Below are positions 18,041 through 27,624 of a DNA stretch of 47,617 bases, in pieces; position 1 is the stretch's first letter; every line of letters starts with the position of its first letter. The notes under the pieces were generated by a model that saw only the letters and a list, made by a program, of their open reading frames with translations, did not search any database and was not told the DNA's origin. Position numbers and translations under genes: made by a program. Source of the stretch: a virus; the IMG/VR virus record IMGVR_UViG_3300042691_044065, positions 1-47,617 of that record. The stretch is one strand, 5' to 3'.

Positions 18041-19540
18041 TTAGGCGCGGTATCCGGTCTGACTCGCGCAGGAGGCGTGCCACTCTGAAACTGACATGGC
18101 GTCAATGAGGCCGGCGCGCATTCTGGTGGCGAGTCCGTTGATGAAATTCGTGAACTCCGGCACGGTGATGTCGCCGCCGGTCCCGATGTTGTGGCCGTAA
18201 ACGTTGATCGATGCACCAAACTCGATGGCGCGGTCTACTGCGGTCAGAATCTGGGCGCCCGTGGTTCCCGGCCCCATCCCGAATACCGGGGTGTTGAAAA
18301 AATCCATGTTGGGCGAGGCCATTGTCAGGCAGTTGGTAAACGGCCCATGCGCCCGCCCCCCAGTGGCCCGGCCGCTGACAAAGCCCATCGCACGCAGACG
18401 CGCAATGACGTCGTTGTTGTAGTTGCCGTAGGTGTACGCAAAATGTCTCGCGCCTCGCGTCCACCCGTTTGCCAGGATGAAGTTTTGACAGTCATGCACG
18501 GATGACTGCCATCGGTCATACCAGGTCTGAATGACGCCGCCCACGCGGATCGGCGTCAGCGTTTGCTGGCCGATAGACGACGGCAAGGAAGCGTCACATG
18601 CAAACTGTACGGTACCAGCTCCGACGTTGGTGACCACTTTCTGCCCGCAATACGAAAACGGGTCTGCGCCGTCGATTTGGATAACATCGCCCGGTGCAAA
18701 CGTCGGCAGCCAGACATTGGCGTCAGGCGTTGCCGTCGCGACGCCGCCAGTCTGGGTAATTTGCGCGCCCATCGGGAATGTCGCGGAGATGTGGTTTGCG
18801 GTGTGATTGCAAACGTCCCAGCCGGCCTCATACGTGGTCTGCAACTGTGCGCGGGTCATCTTCCCAGAGCCGTCAACGCTGTTGCTGTTGATGTAGTTTG
18901 TGCCGGGAATCCCGCGCGGCTGCATCAGCGGATATGCGGTGTTGAACACGTCCGCGCTGTTGTCGTCGAACGAAATGACAATCTTCGGGCGAGCGCGAAA
19001 GTTAGTGAACACGTTGTAGAGGCGCAGACGGTGACCCGACGGATAAGTATCGGATGTCATGCGAATTTCAATTCGCCGGATGTTTGACCACGACGGCGAG
19101 CCGACCGTCGTGCCCGCAGACCGGCGTTGTGCCCACGTAAACCGCCCGCGCTTAGAAACGTTCTGCAGTTGCGCGTTGAAATCGTAGTAATCCGCGCCGA
19201 GCGCACCCTGTGTGGTGCCGAGCAAAATGCGCAGCCTGTTAGCCGGCACATCCGTCTGGAACGGCTGCCCACCGGGGGACACCTCGCCAAGCTCAAGCCC
19301 GAACAACGAATCTCGCGAGAAATCCCACGGGGTTGCGCTGTTGATGATGACCGCCGCGTAACCGCTGCCGGCAGTCGTGGCCGTATAACCGAACTCGACG
19401 AAATCTCCGCCAGTCGTCAATGTCGGGCTACTGGCATTTGCACTTCCCAGCGTCGGGCTGAACGCGAGCGGGTTGATGATCCCGATGCCTGGCATCCGGT
19501 TCGCGATGGTAAGGCCGGCACGGCTGATTAGGTAGGACAT
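18041..19540 (-). CDS. Tail protein with polysaccharide deacetylase (CE4/NodB)-like domain, copy 2
   Basis: A 499-aa protein. Residues 1-180 form a beta-rich N-terminal region, probably for virion attachment. From about 186 a NodB-type deacetylase domain starts: SFDD (Asp192, Asp193), then HTANH (His246 and His250 as metal ligands), then FAYTYGNYN at 367-375 in place of the usual R-x-PYG loop, and a late YGHNI near 448. A beta module is inserted between motifs 2 and 3 (about 260-322). CE4 enzymes remove N- or O-acetyl groups from polysaccharides. As a tail protein it would modify host capsule, exopolysaccharide or O-antigen during adsorption. It is a clear paralogue of the gene at 19639-21144. 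GAGGAG precedes the ATG. Catalytic competence is inferred, not shown. Confidence 0.75.
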   Translation of the reverse strand: MSYLISRAGLTIANRMPGIGIINPLAFSPTLGSANASSPTLTTGGDFVEFGYTATTAGSGYAAVIINSATPWDFSRDSLFGLELGEVSPGGQPFQTDVPANRLRILLGTTQGALGADYYDFNAQLQNVSKRGRFTWAQRRSAGTTVGSPSWSNIRRIEIRMTSDTYPSGHRLRLYNVFTNFRARPKIVISFDDNSADVFNTAYPLMQPRGIPGTNYINSNSVDGSGKMTRAQLQTTYEAGWDVCNHTANHISATFPMGAQITQTGGVATATPDANVWLPTFAPGDVIQIDGADPFSYCGQKVVTNVGAGTVQFACDASLPSSIGQQTLTPIRVGGVIQTWYDRWQSSVHDCQNFILANGWTRGARHFAYTYGNYNNDVIARLRAMGFVSGRATGGRAHGPFTNCLTMASPNMDFFNTPVFGMGPGTTGAQILTAVDRAIEFGASINVYGHNIGTGGDITVPEFTNFINGLATRMRAGLIDAMSVSEWHASCASQTGYRA

Positions 19541-19638
19541 GATCGTCGGCTCCTCAGTTTTCGAATTGCGGTGCTTTGGCTTTGCGCCTTTGACTGCTGG
19601 CCCTGCACGTATGTTGAGGGTGGGTAAATCATGTTTTG

Positions 19639-21144
19639 CTACAGCAGAGCGTCGGCAAAACGGGCTTTATTCACTACATCGCAAAGCCCGAGATTCCGAA
19701 GCGTTCTTACGCCATCTAGGAATGCCGTAAATTCCGCCAGCGTGATGTCTCCGTTGTCGATCTGATGGCCGTAAATCTCGCACGCACACCCAAACGGAAT
19801 GCCGCCGAATGGTGCCGGTCCATTTGTCAGCGTTTGCAGAATGGCCGCGCTCGTCGTGCCGTTTTGCATAGTGAAAGCCGGCAACCTTAGCCTGTTATTT
19901 CTCCAGTTCCCTGTGCTGTAAATCATGCCGCCCGCCGACATATACGATCCGGTCTCGGTGGTTCGACCGATTTTGATGCCTAGCCCAGACAAAACGTTCA
20001 CCACAAAATCCGAAAAAGCTCCGTTGGTGTACGCAAACACGTCCGGGCGAATGTTTGGGCCGGTTAAATTTCGATTCATTGCGGCAACGACGTCTAAGAA
20101 ATTTGCGCGAATCTGTGCTTCGGTCCACCAATCCACTCGCGGATAACCGTTTGCGGTCGTATTTACCGGGGCCAATGCCTGTGCGTAAGTAAAAGTATTC
20201 AGCCCTGTGACCGTGATCGGAAATGTTCCGTTATATTCCGGCTCGTAGGCGTGCCGAATTTGTACCACTTGCCCTGTGTTAAACCCGTGATTAAGCCCAA
20301 CAGATGCGACAGTTGCAGTGACAACGCCAGCGGACCAAGTAAGGTTTAGAGGCAACGTGTAGTTGTCGTGATTCATCGGATGCGACCCGATAGTCCAACC
20401 CGCATTTGCTAATTCCTGCAGTTGCGCCCAAGTCATTCGCCCAGACGCACCGACCGCTTGCGGCTGCACATACATCGTGCCGACCATGCCCCGCGCCTGC
20501 ATCAACGGCCATGCGGTCGTGTAGATGCTGCTGTACTGATCGTCGAAACCAATAGCGACAACCGGGCGGCTCCTTGCGCGCTGCCACACTCGCTGAACCT
20601 TTACGCGGTGGAGTGCTGTCGGTGATCCCGTTTGAGTGTTAAAACGAATTTCGATTCGTTTCACTGCGCGAGGGTTGAACGTTCCGGCGCCTGTGATGAT
20701 GTTGGCCGGATTCGTCATCAACGTCATCGGGCCGGGAAGCTTGCTAAATCCAGAACCCAAATTTGCGAATCTGGCCCAATTTGTATAAGCCGTTCCAGCG
20801 TCGTTGACTAGCTGAATTTCCGGGTAAACGAACCTGCTGCCAGTTCCAGCCCCGCCGACTGCCTCGCTGCTCATCCAATCAAGATCAATGGCAAGGAATA
20901 AATCAGATAAATCCCAGGTGCCGGTCGGGTTCTCGTACTTGACGCCAAAGTGCGCCCCGTTGGTGCCGCCAATGGCGGAACAAATAACGCCGTCGGATAC
21001 TTGCGCAATAGCGGCAGACGGCGCACTTGCGAACGTGTTTAGCGCCGGCACAACCGACGCGAAATTAACAACCAGCGAGGCTCCGCCCTGCGTTTGCCCG
21101 AATCCAAGCCTAGCCACCCGATTCGCAAGGCCGCGAAGAGGCAT
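19639..21144 (-). CDS. Tail protein with polysaccharide deacetylase (CE4/NodB)-like domain, copy 1
   Basis: A 501-aa protein whose ATG at 21144 overlaps the stop of the upstream gene (TAATG), which fixes the start. Residues 1-190 are a beta-rich N-terminal region. The catalytic domain has GFDD (Asp201, Asp202), HPMNH (His255, His259) and FAYTNGAFS at 370-378. The beta module at about 268-328 (NHGFNTGQVVQI then NGTFPITVTGLNTF) interrupts it between motifs 2 and 3. It aligns with the gene at 18041-19540 along the whole domain (shared PLMQ-x-RG, MT-x-AQLQ and AGW). It probably acts on acetylated surface polysaccharide. The two copies differ strongly in loops, suggesting divergence in substrate. 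Confidence 0.75.
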   Translation of the reverse strand: MPLRGLANRVARLGFGQTQGGASLVVNFASVVPALNTFASAPSAAIAQVSDGVICSAIGGTNGAHFGVKYENPTGTWDLSDLFLAIDLDWMSSEAVGGAGTGSRFVYPEIQLVNDAGTAYTNWARFANLGSGFSKLPGPMTLMTNPANIITGAGTFNPRAVKRIEIRFNTQTGSPTALHRVKVQRVWQRARSRPVVAIGFDDQYSSIYTTAWPLMQARGMVGTMYVQPQAVGASGRMTWAQLQELANAGWTIGSHPMNHDNYTLPLNLTWSAGVVTATVASVGLNHGFNTGQVVQIRHAYEPEYNGTFPITVTGLNTFTYAQALAPVNTTANGYPRVDWWTEAQIRANFLDVVAAMNRNLTGPNIRPDVFAYTNGAFSDFVVNVLSGLGIKIGRTTETGSYMSAGGMIYSTGNWRNNRLRLPAFTMQNGTTSAAILQTLTNGPAPFGGIPFGCACEIYGHQIDNGDITLAEFTAFLDGVRTLRNLGLCDVVNKARFADALL

Positions 21145-21584
21145 TAGATCGGCCTCCAGTCCACGACAACAAAATCGCCATCCGCAGCGACCGAAAGCGT
21201 CATCGTGCAGCCATTGGACATGACGCGCGCGTTGCCTGGTGGCAGCACCTGCCCGACCGTGCCAATGGGAAGAACCCAGCTTTTTGCTGTGCCGGCCGGG
21301 TCTGTTAGGCCAACGATCGTCAGCGTACCGGTCAATGCTGTGCGGATCTGAATGCCCATCAGAAAAATCGGCGTTGTGCCACCCGTGCCGATGTTCTGAG
21401 CCGTTGCCACGTTCTGCAGGATGTTGCTGTTGCACTCATGCTTGACGACGTCGTAGTTGTTCGTGGGACTCGTCGTATTCCGCTCGCCGCCGATGGAGCC
21501 TTGTTCGAGCGTATGTCCAGCTCCGTTCGTGCCCCTTTGGCTTTCTGCCAGGCCGGCGGCATTTGTTACGTGCATTTGCGTCAT
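21144..21584 (-). CDS. Small tail-module protein, 146 aa
   Basis: A 146-aa beta-rich protein of unknown function, rich in Thr, Gly, Val and Asn. The middle (SNILQNVATAQNIGTGGTTP) and the C-terminal beta segments resemble virion surface proteins. Both its start (ATGA with the 92-aa gene) and its stop (TAATG with the deacetylase-like gene) overlap neighbours, so it is translationally locked into the tail-enzyme module. It may connect enzymes to the tail or act as a chaperone; nothing decides this. Confidence 0.55.
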   Translation of the reverse strand: MTQMHVTNAAGLAESQRGTNGAGHTLEQGSIGGERNTTSPTNNYDVVKHECNSNILQNVATAQNIGTGGTTPIFLMGIQIRTALTGTLTIVGLTDPAGTAKSWVLPIGTVGQVLPPGNARVMSNGCTMTLSVAADGDFVVVDWRPI

Positions 21585-21859
21585 GTGTCTATCTCCATAT
21601 TTGTTCTATCAAAATTCGTTTTGGCAATCGCCACAAGTTCTGCCAGCGTTTCCGCCCGCGAGCGTTGCACCTGCAACTCAGCAACAAACTGCTGGCATTT
21701 GGCAGGATCTGCAAGGCTCGGGGTGGTCAGCTCCTGGACGGAATGTAAAAGCTGCTGGGCAGCCTGCTCCAAAAACGACAGCAAAATGGGGTGGCACAAA
21801 AGCTGCGCCACCTCAAACTGCGCCGAACGTGGAAGCGCGGAAAATGTTTTTGTGATCAT
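21581..21859 (-). CDS. Small helical protein in tail module, 92 aa
   Basis: A 92-aa protein, helical throughout, rich in Gln, Leu, Ala and Glu with two Cys and no membrane segment. It begins MITKTFSALPRSAQFEVAQLL. It lies between the esterase and the 146-aa protein, with an 11-nt gap upstream and an ATGA overlap downstream. I recognise no family. A tail-fibre assembly chaperone or a packaging accessory are the reasonable guesses from position. Confidence 0.55.
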   Translation of the reverse strand: MITKTFSALPRSAQFEVAQLLCHPILLSFLEQAAQQLLHSVQELTTPSLADPAKCQQFVAELQVQRSRAETLAELVAIAKTNFDRTNMEIDT

Positions 21860-21870
21860 TGTGGTTAAAC

Positions 21871-23568
21871 TTAGCGAACACGCACATAGGCAGGACGGCC
21901 CATGTCAACCGTGAGAGCAGACCCTGCAGCGCCATTAAACAGAAAACGAATATTGAACTGATTTCCTGCCACACCAACAGGAACAGTCACGCGCATCGGC
22001 AAACTACGAAACATGTACGTGCCATCCGCGGAGGGCAGATTTCCAACGAGCGTGCCAATTTCCATATCTTCAGTCGTCGTTGCGTTGTTAAACGCCATAT
22101 GATTATACGCATGTGCAAATGCACTTGCTGGGTCAACAAAGTTAACTTGCATCCACACAGACAGTGCGCGCAGCCGCGAACCAAGCAGCCCAGTAAATCG
22201 AATTGGCACTCGAATTTCGTATTCACCACCAATTACCAAACGTGAATGAATGGTATCGGTACAACGAATCCAAGGGTTAAAAGCCTCAGCCGCTGACGTC
22301 ATGACAAGTCGAATATTTTGCCCATTCGTATCACCATCAGCCGCCACTGTGCGCGCAACAACCGATGCCACGCACGTAGAAAGTGTGCCAGCATCAAGCC
22401 GTGCAAGCGCCCAATTTGCTGGCAATGTGCCGGACAAACCAGAGCCAGTAACCGTGCCCCCGGTCGTGGTCCAGATGCCGCTGTCAATCAAGTTTGGCAG
22501 CTGCGGATTTGCGCCGAAATTGTCAATACTTGATACGCTCAAAAAATCAGCAGGAGCAAATTTACCCAAACGGTCAGCGATCGCTTTGCCAACGATACGA
22601 TTGCCAATTTTTGAGATATGGATGTTATCGGGCTGCAGAACGGGCGGCGTGGCATAGGCAGCTCCACCGTTCCAATTCGTCAAATACTGCGCGGTATCGA
22701 TACACAGATAGCCGGTGGCGATACCAGCATTGCTTTTAATCAACGCATTCAGCGCATTCGCTCGGGCTTGCACCGTCGCAAAGTTTGCAATACCAGATCC
22801 AAATGGCGGAATGGTGAGAATAATCGGAACCATTTTATGACGAAACAAGATCTTCTGCGCACACGCAAGCAGCGCTTGGTAAATCTCAAGAATCGATCGC
22901 GCAGTTCCTGTCGCATCATTGCAATCATTTGTACCATGCATGATAAAACAAACTTGCGCGTTGATACCTGTAAATTCATCATCAACACGATCAACCGCAG
23001 ACTGCGTGTAACTAACATTAATCAGGCGTTCACCACCAAGCGCCCCATTGCGCACCCAATTAATTCGGCCACCAGCGTAAGCATTTGCCCACGCCATCCA
23101 GCCATCAACAAGCGCCGGCTCATCAGCAACCGATAGCATGTTTGCCGAAACATTAACACCGACAGCGGTAGTCGCACCCGGCGGCACAGGCGTAACAAAT
23201 TCGGTGGCAGAATTAATCCGCGTAACAGTGGTTCGGCCAGCAAACCCACGCAACGGCGTTGACGTGCCAGAAATATAAATTGGCTGCCCAGTGTAAAAAT
23301 TGTGCGCTGTCGTCGTCCATGTAGCAAGGCCGTTTGCCCATGAAACGCTTGTCGGTGTGATTGTACGATTATTAAGCCGCACGTTTGAATCACCAAAAAC
23401 ACAAGCGTAAATCTCAGCACCAGGAAGTGCGAGAGTGGCAAACAATTCTGATGCAAGTCTTGACATTGCCACGCGCATCAAACCTTTATCTCCGCTATAG
23501 CCGAGAAAAAAGTCTGGCTGATTATCCAGTATATTCGTTAGCGGCAAATCATTTACATTTATATTCAT
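21871..23568 (-). CDS. Tail protein with SGNH/GDSL esterase domain, 565 aa
   Basis: All key SGNH-hydrolase blocks are present: GDS at 59-61 (nucleophile Ser61), block II Gly in NGALGG (174-179), block III GTND at 212-215, and DNIH giving Asp314 and His317. This is the fold of acetylesterases that strip O-acetyl groups from sugars. A beta module (about 70-130) is inserted between block I and block II. After residue 330 comes a beta-sandwich-like C-terminal half (330-565), possibly carbohydrate-binding. The gene follows the portal and precedes two deacetylase-like genes, so the tail carries an esterase plus two deacetylase-like enzymes. By eye the gene is more AT-rich than its neighbours, consistent with exchange of host-range genes. 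GAGG precedes the ATG. Confidence 0.8.
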   Translation of the reverse strand: MNINVNDLPLTNILDNQPDFFLGYSGDKGLMRVAMSRLASELFATLALPGAEIYACVFGDSNVRLNNRTITPTSVSWANGLATWTTTAHNFYTGQPIYISGTSTPLRGFAGRTTVTRINSATEFVTPVPPGATTAVGVNVSANMLSVADEPALVDGWMAWANAYAGGRINWVRNGALGGERLINVSYTQSAVDRVDDEFTGINAQVCFIMHGTNDCNDATGTARSILEIYQALLACAQKILFRHKMVPIILTIPPFGSGIANFATVQARANALNALIKSNAGIATGYLCIDTAQYLTNWNGGAAYATPPVLQPDNIHISKIGNRIVGKAIADRLGKFAPADFLSVSSIDNFGANPQLPNLIDSGIWTTTGGTVTGSGLSGTLPANWALARLDAGTLSTCVASVVARTVAADGDTNGQNIRLVMTSAAEAFNPWIRCTDTIHSRLVIGGEYEIRVPIRFTGLLGSRLRALSVWMQVNFVDPASAFAHAYNHMAFNNATTTEDMEIGTLVGNLPSADGTYMFRSLPMRVTVPVGVAGNQFNIRFLFNGAAGSALTVDMGRPAYVRVR

Positions 23569-23581
23569 CTATATGTCCTCT

Positions 23582-25525
23582 TTACGACAAAGTTGGTTGC
23601 TGACCGGCTGAGCTGCCAGCCTGTGCCTGCTGTTGCTGTGCCGCGTATTGTTGCAGCAACTGGAATGCCAAATTACGTTGATCAGCCGGAAGTTGGTCAA
23701 GCGGCGAGGCAACTTTGAACTGACGGAAATCAGTGTTGTCGCCGAGCATCGAAGTCCAGTAATTGATAACACCAACCACATCAATCTGTGCCGAAGCTTG
23801 CTGTGATTGCAGAATCGAGTTAAGGACTTCCTTAATATTCATTGTGAGGGCCAGGCGATCGATGCCTTTCAGCCCGTCACTGATATCGAATTCGAGTTTG
23901 ATTTCGCGGAACTGTTTCGGGTCCACATCCACGACCGTGCCGCCATCTGTCAGAATCTGCACGCTTTGCTGCTTCTGCTGAATGTTTAGCATCTGCATTC
24001 GGCGGCCACGCTGCATCGCCTGGGAATCGATGATTTTGCCAAGTTTGAGATTCCGGCGAGACGCGGATTGAACGACAGCGGCAGCTTGGTACTGCGTGGC
24101 CCGGTCCAGGCCCGCCACCTGCTGTTGCATCTTGGTTGGCATAATGTCTTGCATCAGCTCACCAACCAAGGCAATGTTCTGCAAGGTACCGGTGGTATCC
24201 GGACCGTCAGTAAACTGCTTGATAAGCTTATTAATGTCCACATCTTGCCCGTTGCTGTTGAACGGGATCTTGCCACCTTCCATGTCAACGTTGTCTTGGC
24301 CAAGCAACGGGATGCGCTGGCCATCATAAAGCGTCAAGCCATACAGCCGCTTTCTTGTCGCGCGCTGGTGGGTGTTCATCACAAAGGATGCAAACTGCTG
24401 GTGAGGAACCAGACGTTCGGCCGCGCCCTTGGTCTGCCAACCAAAATTATCCTCATATGGCATTGCGATGTTGATCGGCAGCATCCCGTGCGCGTTGTCC
24501 TGATGCTGAACAGAAAGAATTGTCTTATCCCCGCCAAGCACGACTTTCCAAATCTCGTAATTCTTCGATGGCGACAAACCGAATTTCGAGGGAATCAGCC
24601 AGAAGAACGCGGTTGTGATCTCAAACCCTACGGACGATTCTTTCGCCTCCGTATGGTAAGATAGCACGCTAAACCAATCAGTCCGCATATCAACCACATC
24701 AGACGAATCGTTGCGCACAAACGGTTTCGTCTCGTAGTACGGCCGATACACATTCTGGTTTTCAACTTTAGTGTAATCGTCAACGTTGAACAGCTCGCCA
24801 TCCATGGCAGCTTTGCGCAAGCGAAATTCGGTCGTAACGTCCACCACGCCAAAGTATTCACCGGATTCTGGCATGTCGACCGGGTTCACGCTGGGATCCA
24901 TCAGCGTGTTGTACGGGTCAAAACTGAGCACTTCGTTGCCCATTGCAACCACGGTTCGCCGGATTTCGGGCTTGTTAAACTGATCGTTGGCAACTTGATT
25001 GCCATACCGCTCGTTCCAATTCACGCCAAATGCGCCGAAATTATACTTCATGGTGGACAGTATAAACATGGCATAGTGGCGGAAGTGACCGAAGATTTTA
25101 GCGTGGTCGTTCATCAGCTTGGCAAACCCGGATGCCACCTGCTGGTGTTCCTTCGCTGCCATTGCAGTGTAGAGCGCCTCATCCGGTGCCAGCACGGACA
25201 GCAAGTACGTGGCAGCTTCATCGATCTGCGAAAACAGCATCGAGAGTTTCTGGTCCACGGGTTTGACCCCGATGCCACGCTGATTGTCACGCTGCCGTTT
25301 GCGGTCATCGGCATCACGCTTCAGCCAGCCGTAGTATTCGCGGTCGATGTTCTTGAAAATCTCGATGTACCGACCCCGCTGCAATTTTGCCAGGTCGAGC
25401 CGGCTAGTGCAGTGCTTCAGCAGCGCGTGGTAATTGTCATTACTCAGCGTGATGTCTTTGTTGACCTGCCATTTGGCACCACGGTTTAGCTGCGCATGCC
25501 TGGCTTGTCGAATATTGATTGCCAT
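23582..25525 (-). CDS. Portal protein, 647 aa
   Basis: Start is taken at ATG 25525 (MAINIRQARH): GAGGTG, the last codons of terL, lies just upstream and only 4 nt separate the terL stop from this ATG. The open frame extends further upstream, but only antisense-like sequence lies there. The 647-aa protein has the size and layout of podovirus head-tail connectors: helical N-terminus, long mixed domain, and a Gln/Ala-rich C-terminus (LLQQYAAQQQQ) typical of portal barrels. It directly follows terL, the standard arrangement. It forms the dodecameric ring through which DNA is packaged and ejected. Confidence 0.85.
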   Translation of the reverse strand: MAINIRQARHAQLNRGAKWQVNKDITLSNDNYHALLKHCTSRLDLAKLQRGRYIEIFKNIDREYYGWLKRDADDRKRQRDNQRGIGVKPVDQKLSMLFSQIDEAATYLLSVLAPDEALYTAMAAKEHQQVASGFAKLMNDHAKIFGHFRHYAMFILSTMKYNFGAFGVNWNERYGNQVANDQFNKPEIRRTVVAMGNEVLSFDPYNTLMDPSVNPVDMPESGEYFGVVDVTTEFRLRKAAMDGELFNVDDYTKVENQNVYRPYYETKPFVRNDSSDVVDMRTDWFSVLSYHTEAKESSVGFEITTAFFWLIPSKFGLSPSKNYEIWKVVLGGDKTILSVQHQDNAHGMLPINIAMPYEDNFGWQTKGAAERLVPHQQFASFVMNTHQRATRKRLYGLTLYDGQRIPLLGQDNVDMEGGKIPFNSNGQDVDINKLIKQFTDGPDTTGTLQNIALVGELMQDIMPTKMQQQVAGLDRATQYQAAAVVQSASRRNLKLGKIIDSQAMQRGRRMQMLNIQQKQQSVQILTDGGTVVDVDPKQFREIKLEFDISDGLKGIDRLALTMNIKEVLNSILQSQQASAQIDVVGVINYWTSMLGDNTDFRQFKVASPLDQLPADQRNLAFQLLQQYAAQQQQAQAGSSAGQQPTLS

Positions 25526-25529
25526 TTGC

Positions 25530-27020
25530 TTACACCTCGGCCATGCCAACGAGGCTCTGGGCGCTGCCGTCGGATGTGAACTCAAAATCGCGCATGATCT
25601 CTCCAATATGGCGCTCAATCATGAAAACCCCCATCGCGCAGGCATCGATAACGTCGTCATCGTTGTCTTTTTTCTTGGGTTCGTAGTTGAGCAGCTGCTG
25701 TGTAATGACAAAATCCCCATAAGGGAGTGAATATTGGGCGCGCCGCGTGGGCGTTTGCTTTAATAGCGAAGCCCACGCGGCGATTCGAACAGACTTGGCA
25801 ACGTTTCCAGAGGTGATGGGAATAAAATTGAACTGCTGGACGTTGAAAATGCCCTGGAGAAACATGAAAACTTTGGTGAGAGCAGACTGCATGGCTTCGG
25901 ATTCAACACCGATGTTCCGGAATCCCCATCTGGACGCCATTTCGATTGCGGCCTTAAATAAATCGATCGGATCCTGCCCATATTCATAGCAGGCCTCCAC
26001 AATCTGCCATTGTTCGTGCTCTGTCACCCACGCATGTGCGATGATTGCCGCTCGATCGCCCCAGGCATTCGCTGTGGTCGCCGGGTCGATGGTGATAAAC
26101 CCGTATTTTACCGCGTCGCGCAACACCGGTGGCATGTAGCAGATTTCCTCTGCTTTGATTAGGCCACCGCCAGCCGCTGTTGGTTGGTTCATCATTTCTG
26201 CAAACCACCGTTCGGCCATCCCAGCTTCTTGGTATTCCAAGTAATCCTGGGTCAGTTTTTCCAACGGCCACAAATCTGGCCACAGGGGCTGGCCATCACG
26301 CTTGATTGCGCCGTACAAATAACTCCGCCAACGATCTGACGTGAGAAGCTTATACAGCACAGAGGTTTTTGCAAGTAAGTTTCCTGATACTATGATTTTA
26401 TTCTTAAACTGGTTAAGACACTTGAAGAACTGTCCGTAGAACCATTTGAGATGTTTCTTATGGACGATGTCATTTTCGACGTCCTCGTCGTTTTCGATAT
26501 CATCGCATATCGCGAGCTGGGGTCTTTCGTTGTCAACGTTGATGCCTCGAATGCGCTGACCAGCACCCAACCCTCGGAGAATGCAAGTCTTTCCAAGGCT
26601 CGGTATTTTGAATTTGTATACACCGATACCATCCTGTTTCTTTAGCCAGATGACTTCGCCGAACACAGCCGTAAAATTCTCAGACGCAAAAAATCCAGCG
26701 ATATCGTTAACATAAGGAACGACCAGATCGTGAGACCCGGATACATACAGAACAAAACGAAAGTCAGAAAACAAAAGGTACCAAACACATGCAAGTTTGG
26801 CCAGAGTCGTTTTCGCATGTGCACGAGGTATTGCCAACACCAGCCTATCAATCTCATCGTGCGTCATCTCGAAGAAAATGTCCTTGTGGAACGCTGGCAC
26901 ATCGTGTGACAACTGGTCTGCAAGGAAGAATTGAATGAAGAACTCCGGGTCGTGCCGGAGGGCCTCACGCAGTTCAAGCTGCGAAACTTGTACCTGCGTG
27001 AGTGTTTCTGAAATTGACAT
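25530..27020 (-). CDS. terL: Terminase large subunit, 496 aa
   Basis: An ATPase and nuclease protein. The ATPase part has a terminase-type Walker A at residues 65-72 (PRAHAKTT) and Walker B with acidic pair at 171-174 (ICDD). The nuclease part has TIDPATT followed by GDRAA near residue 320, VESEA, and a late DDDVIDA, which fit the three acidic positions of RNase H-like terminase nucleases. It lies 8 nt after terS and 4 nt before the portal. It packages DNA into the procapsid and cuts it. The sequence type is that of short-tailed phages that often use defined ends, but the ends cannot be read from this sequence. Confidence 0.92.
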   Translation of the reverse strand: MSISETLTQVQVSQLELREALRHDPEFFIQFFLADQLSHDVPAFHKDIFFEMTHDEIDRLVLAIPRAHAKTTLAKLACVWYLLFSDFRFVLYVSGSHDLVVPYVNDIAGFFASENFTAVFGEVIWLKKQDGIGVYKFKIPSLGKTCILRGLGAGQRIRGINVDNERPQLAICDDIENDEDVENDIVHKKHLKWFYGQFFKCLNQFKNKIIVSGNLLAKTSVLYKLLTSDRWRSYLYGAIKRDGQPLWPDLWPLEKLTQDYLEYQEAGMAERWFAEMMNQPTAAGGGLIKAEEICYMPPVLRDAVKYGFITIDPATTANAWGDRAAIIAHAWVTEHEQWQIVEACYEYGQDPIDLFKAAIEMASRWGFRNIGVESEAMQSALTKVFMFLQGIFNVQQFNFIPITSGNVAKSVRIAAWASLLKQTPTRRAQYSLPYGDFVITQQLLNYEPKKKDNDDDVIDACAMGVFMIERHIGEIMRDFEFTSDGSAQSLVGMAEV

Positions 27021-27028
27021 GGCGTGGG

Positions 27029-27604
27029 CTACCGGGTGGCAGCAACAACCTCGCCAACCGTGGCCGCGTTAAAAATCTCTGCCACATCGTTTTTCGTCTG
27101 ATGCATAAGCTCTTGCACGCGGGAAACATCCAGCGCGTCCACACGCTTGGCCGCACCATTGATAAACTCGGCGCCATCTTCCCCACGGCCGCGCATCATC
27201 TGCAGCTTCTTAACAAAGACTGCATTGAGCTGGATAACCGCTGCGGCCTGAACGCCACCGTTAATTGGCACATTGCTATGCGCGCCACGTCGCTGTGCTT
27301 TGTTTGCCATTGCTGCTGCCCTCAACGCGTACTCAGGATCTGGCCGCGTCATAAGATATTCCAACACGTGACCCATCGCAGTTTCTTCAACCGCGTCCCA
27401 GCCATCGTTTAAAGTTTCGTGCGTGTCGTATTTTTTAAGCTGTTGTGCCGAGAATTGATCGCGAAATTTGGCTGATGCCATCAGGACTTCGAGATCGGCT
27501 TCGTCCATTCCCACGGCCGCTGCAATTTGATGCGCTGGCACTTCCATGCTTTTCAGCTTGGCGATGCGGGTCAGGACGTCTTGCTTGATTTCTTCTGGCA
27601 ACAT
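27029..27604 (-). CDS. terS: Terminase small subunit, 191 aa
   Basis: ATG 27604 is preferred over a GTG 9 nt upstream because AAGGTG then sits 6 nt before it. The protein has an N-terminal helix-turn-helix-like segment (about residues 22-45, HQIAAAVGMDEADLEVLM), a central helical part with many Ala and Arg, and a C-terminal helical region. Size, HTH and the position right before terL identify the DNA-recognition subunit of the packaging motor. Confidence 0.8.
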   Translation of the reverse strand: MLPEEIKQDVLTRIAKLKSMEVPAHQIAAAVGMDEADLEVLMASAKFRDQFSAQQLKKYDTHETLNDGWDAVEETAMGHVLEYLMTRPDPEYALRAAAMANKAQRRGAHSNVPINGGVQAAAVIQLNAVFVKKLQMMRGRGEDGAEFINGAAKRVDALDVSRVQELMHQTKNDVAEIFNAATVGEVVAATR

Positions 27605-27624
27605 AAATAACACCTTACTAACGT

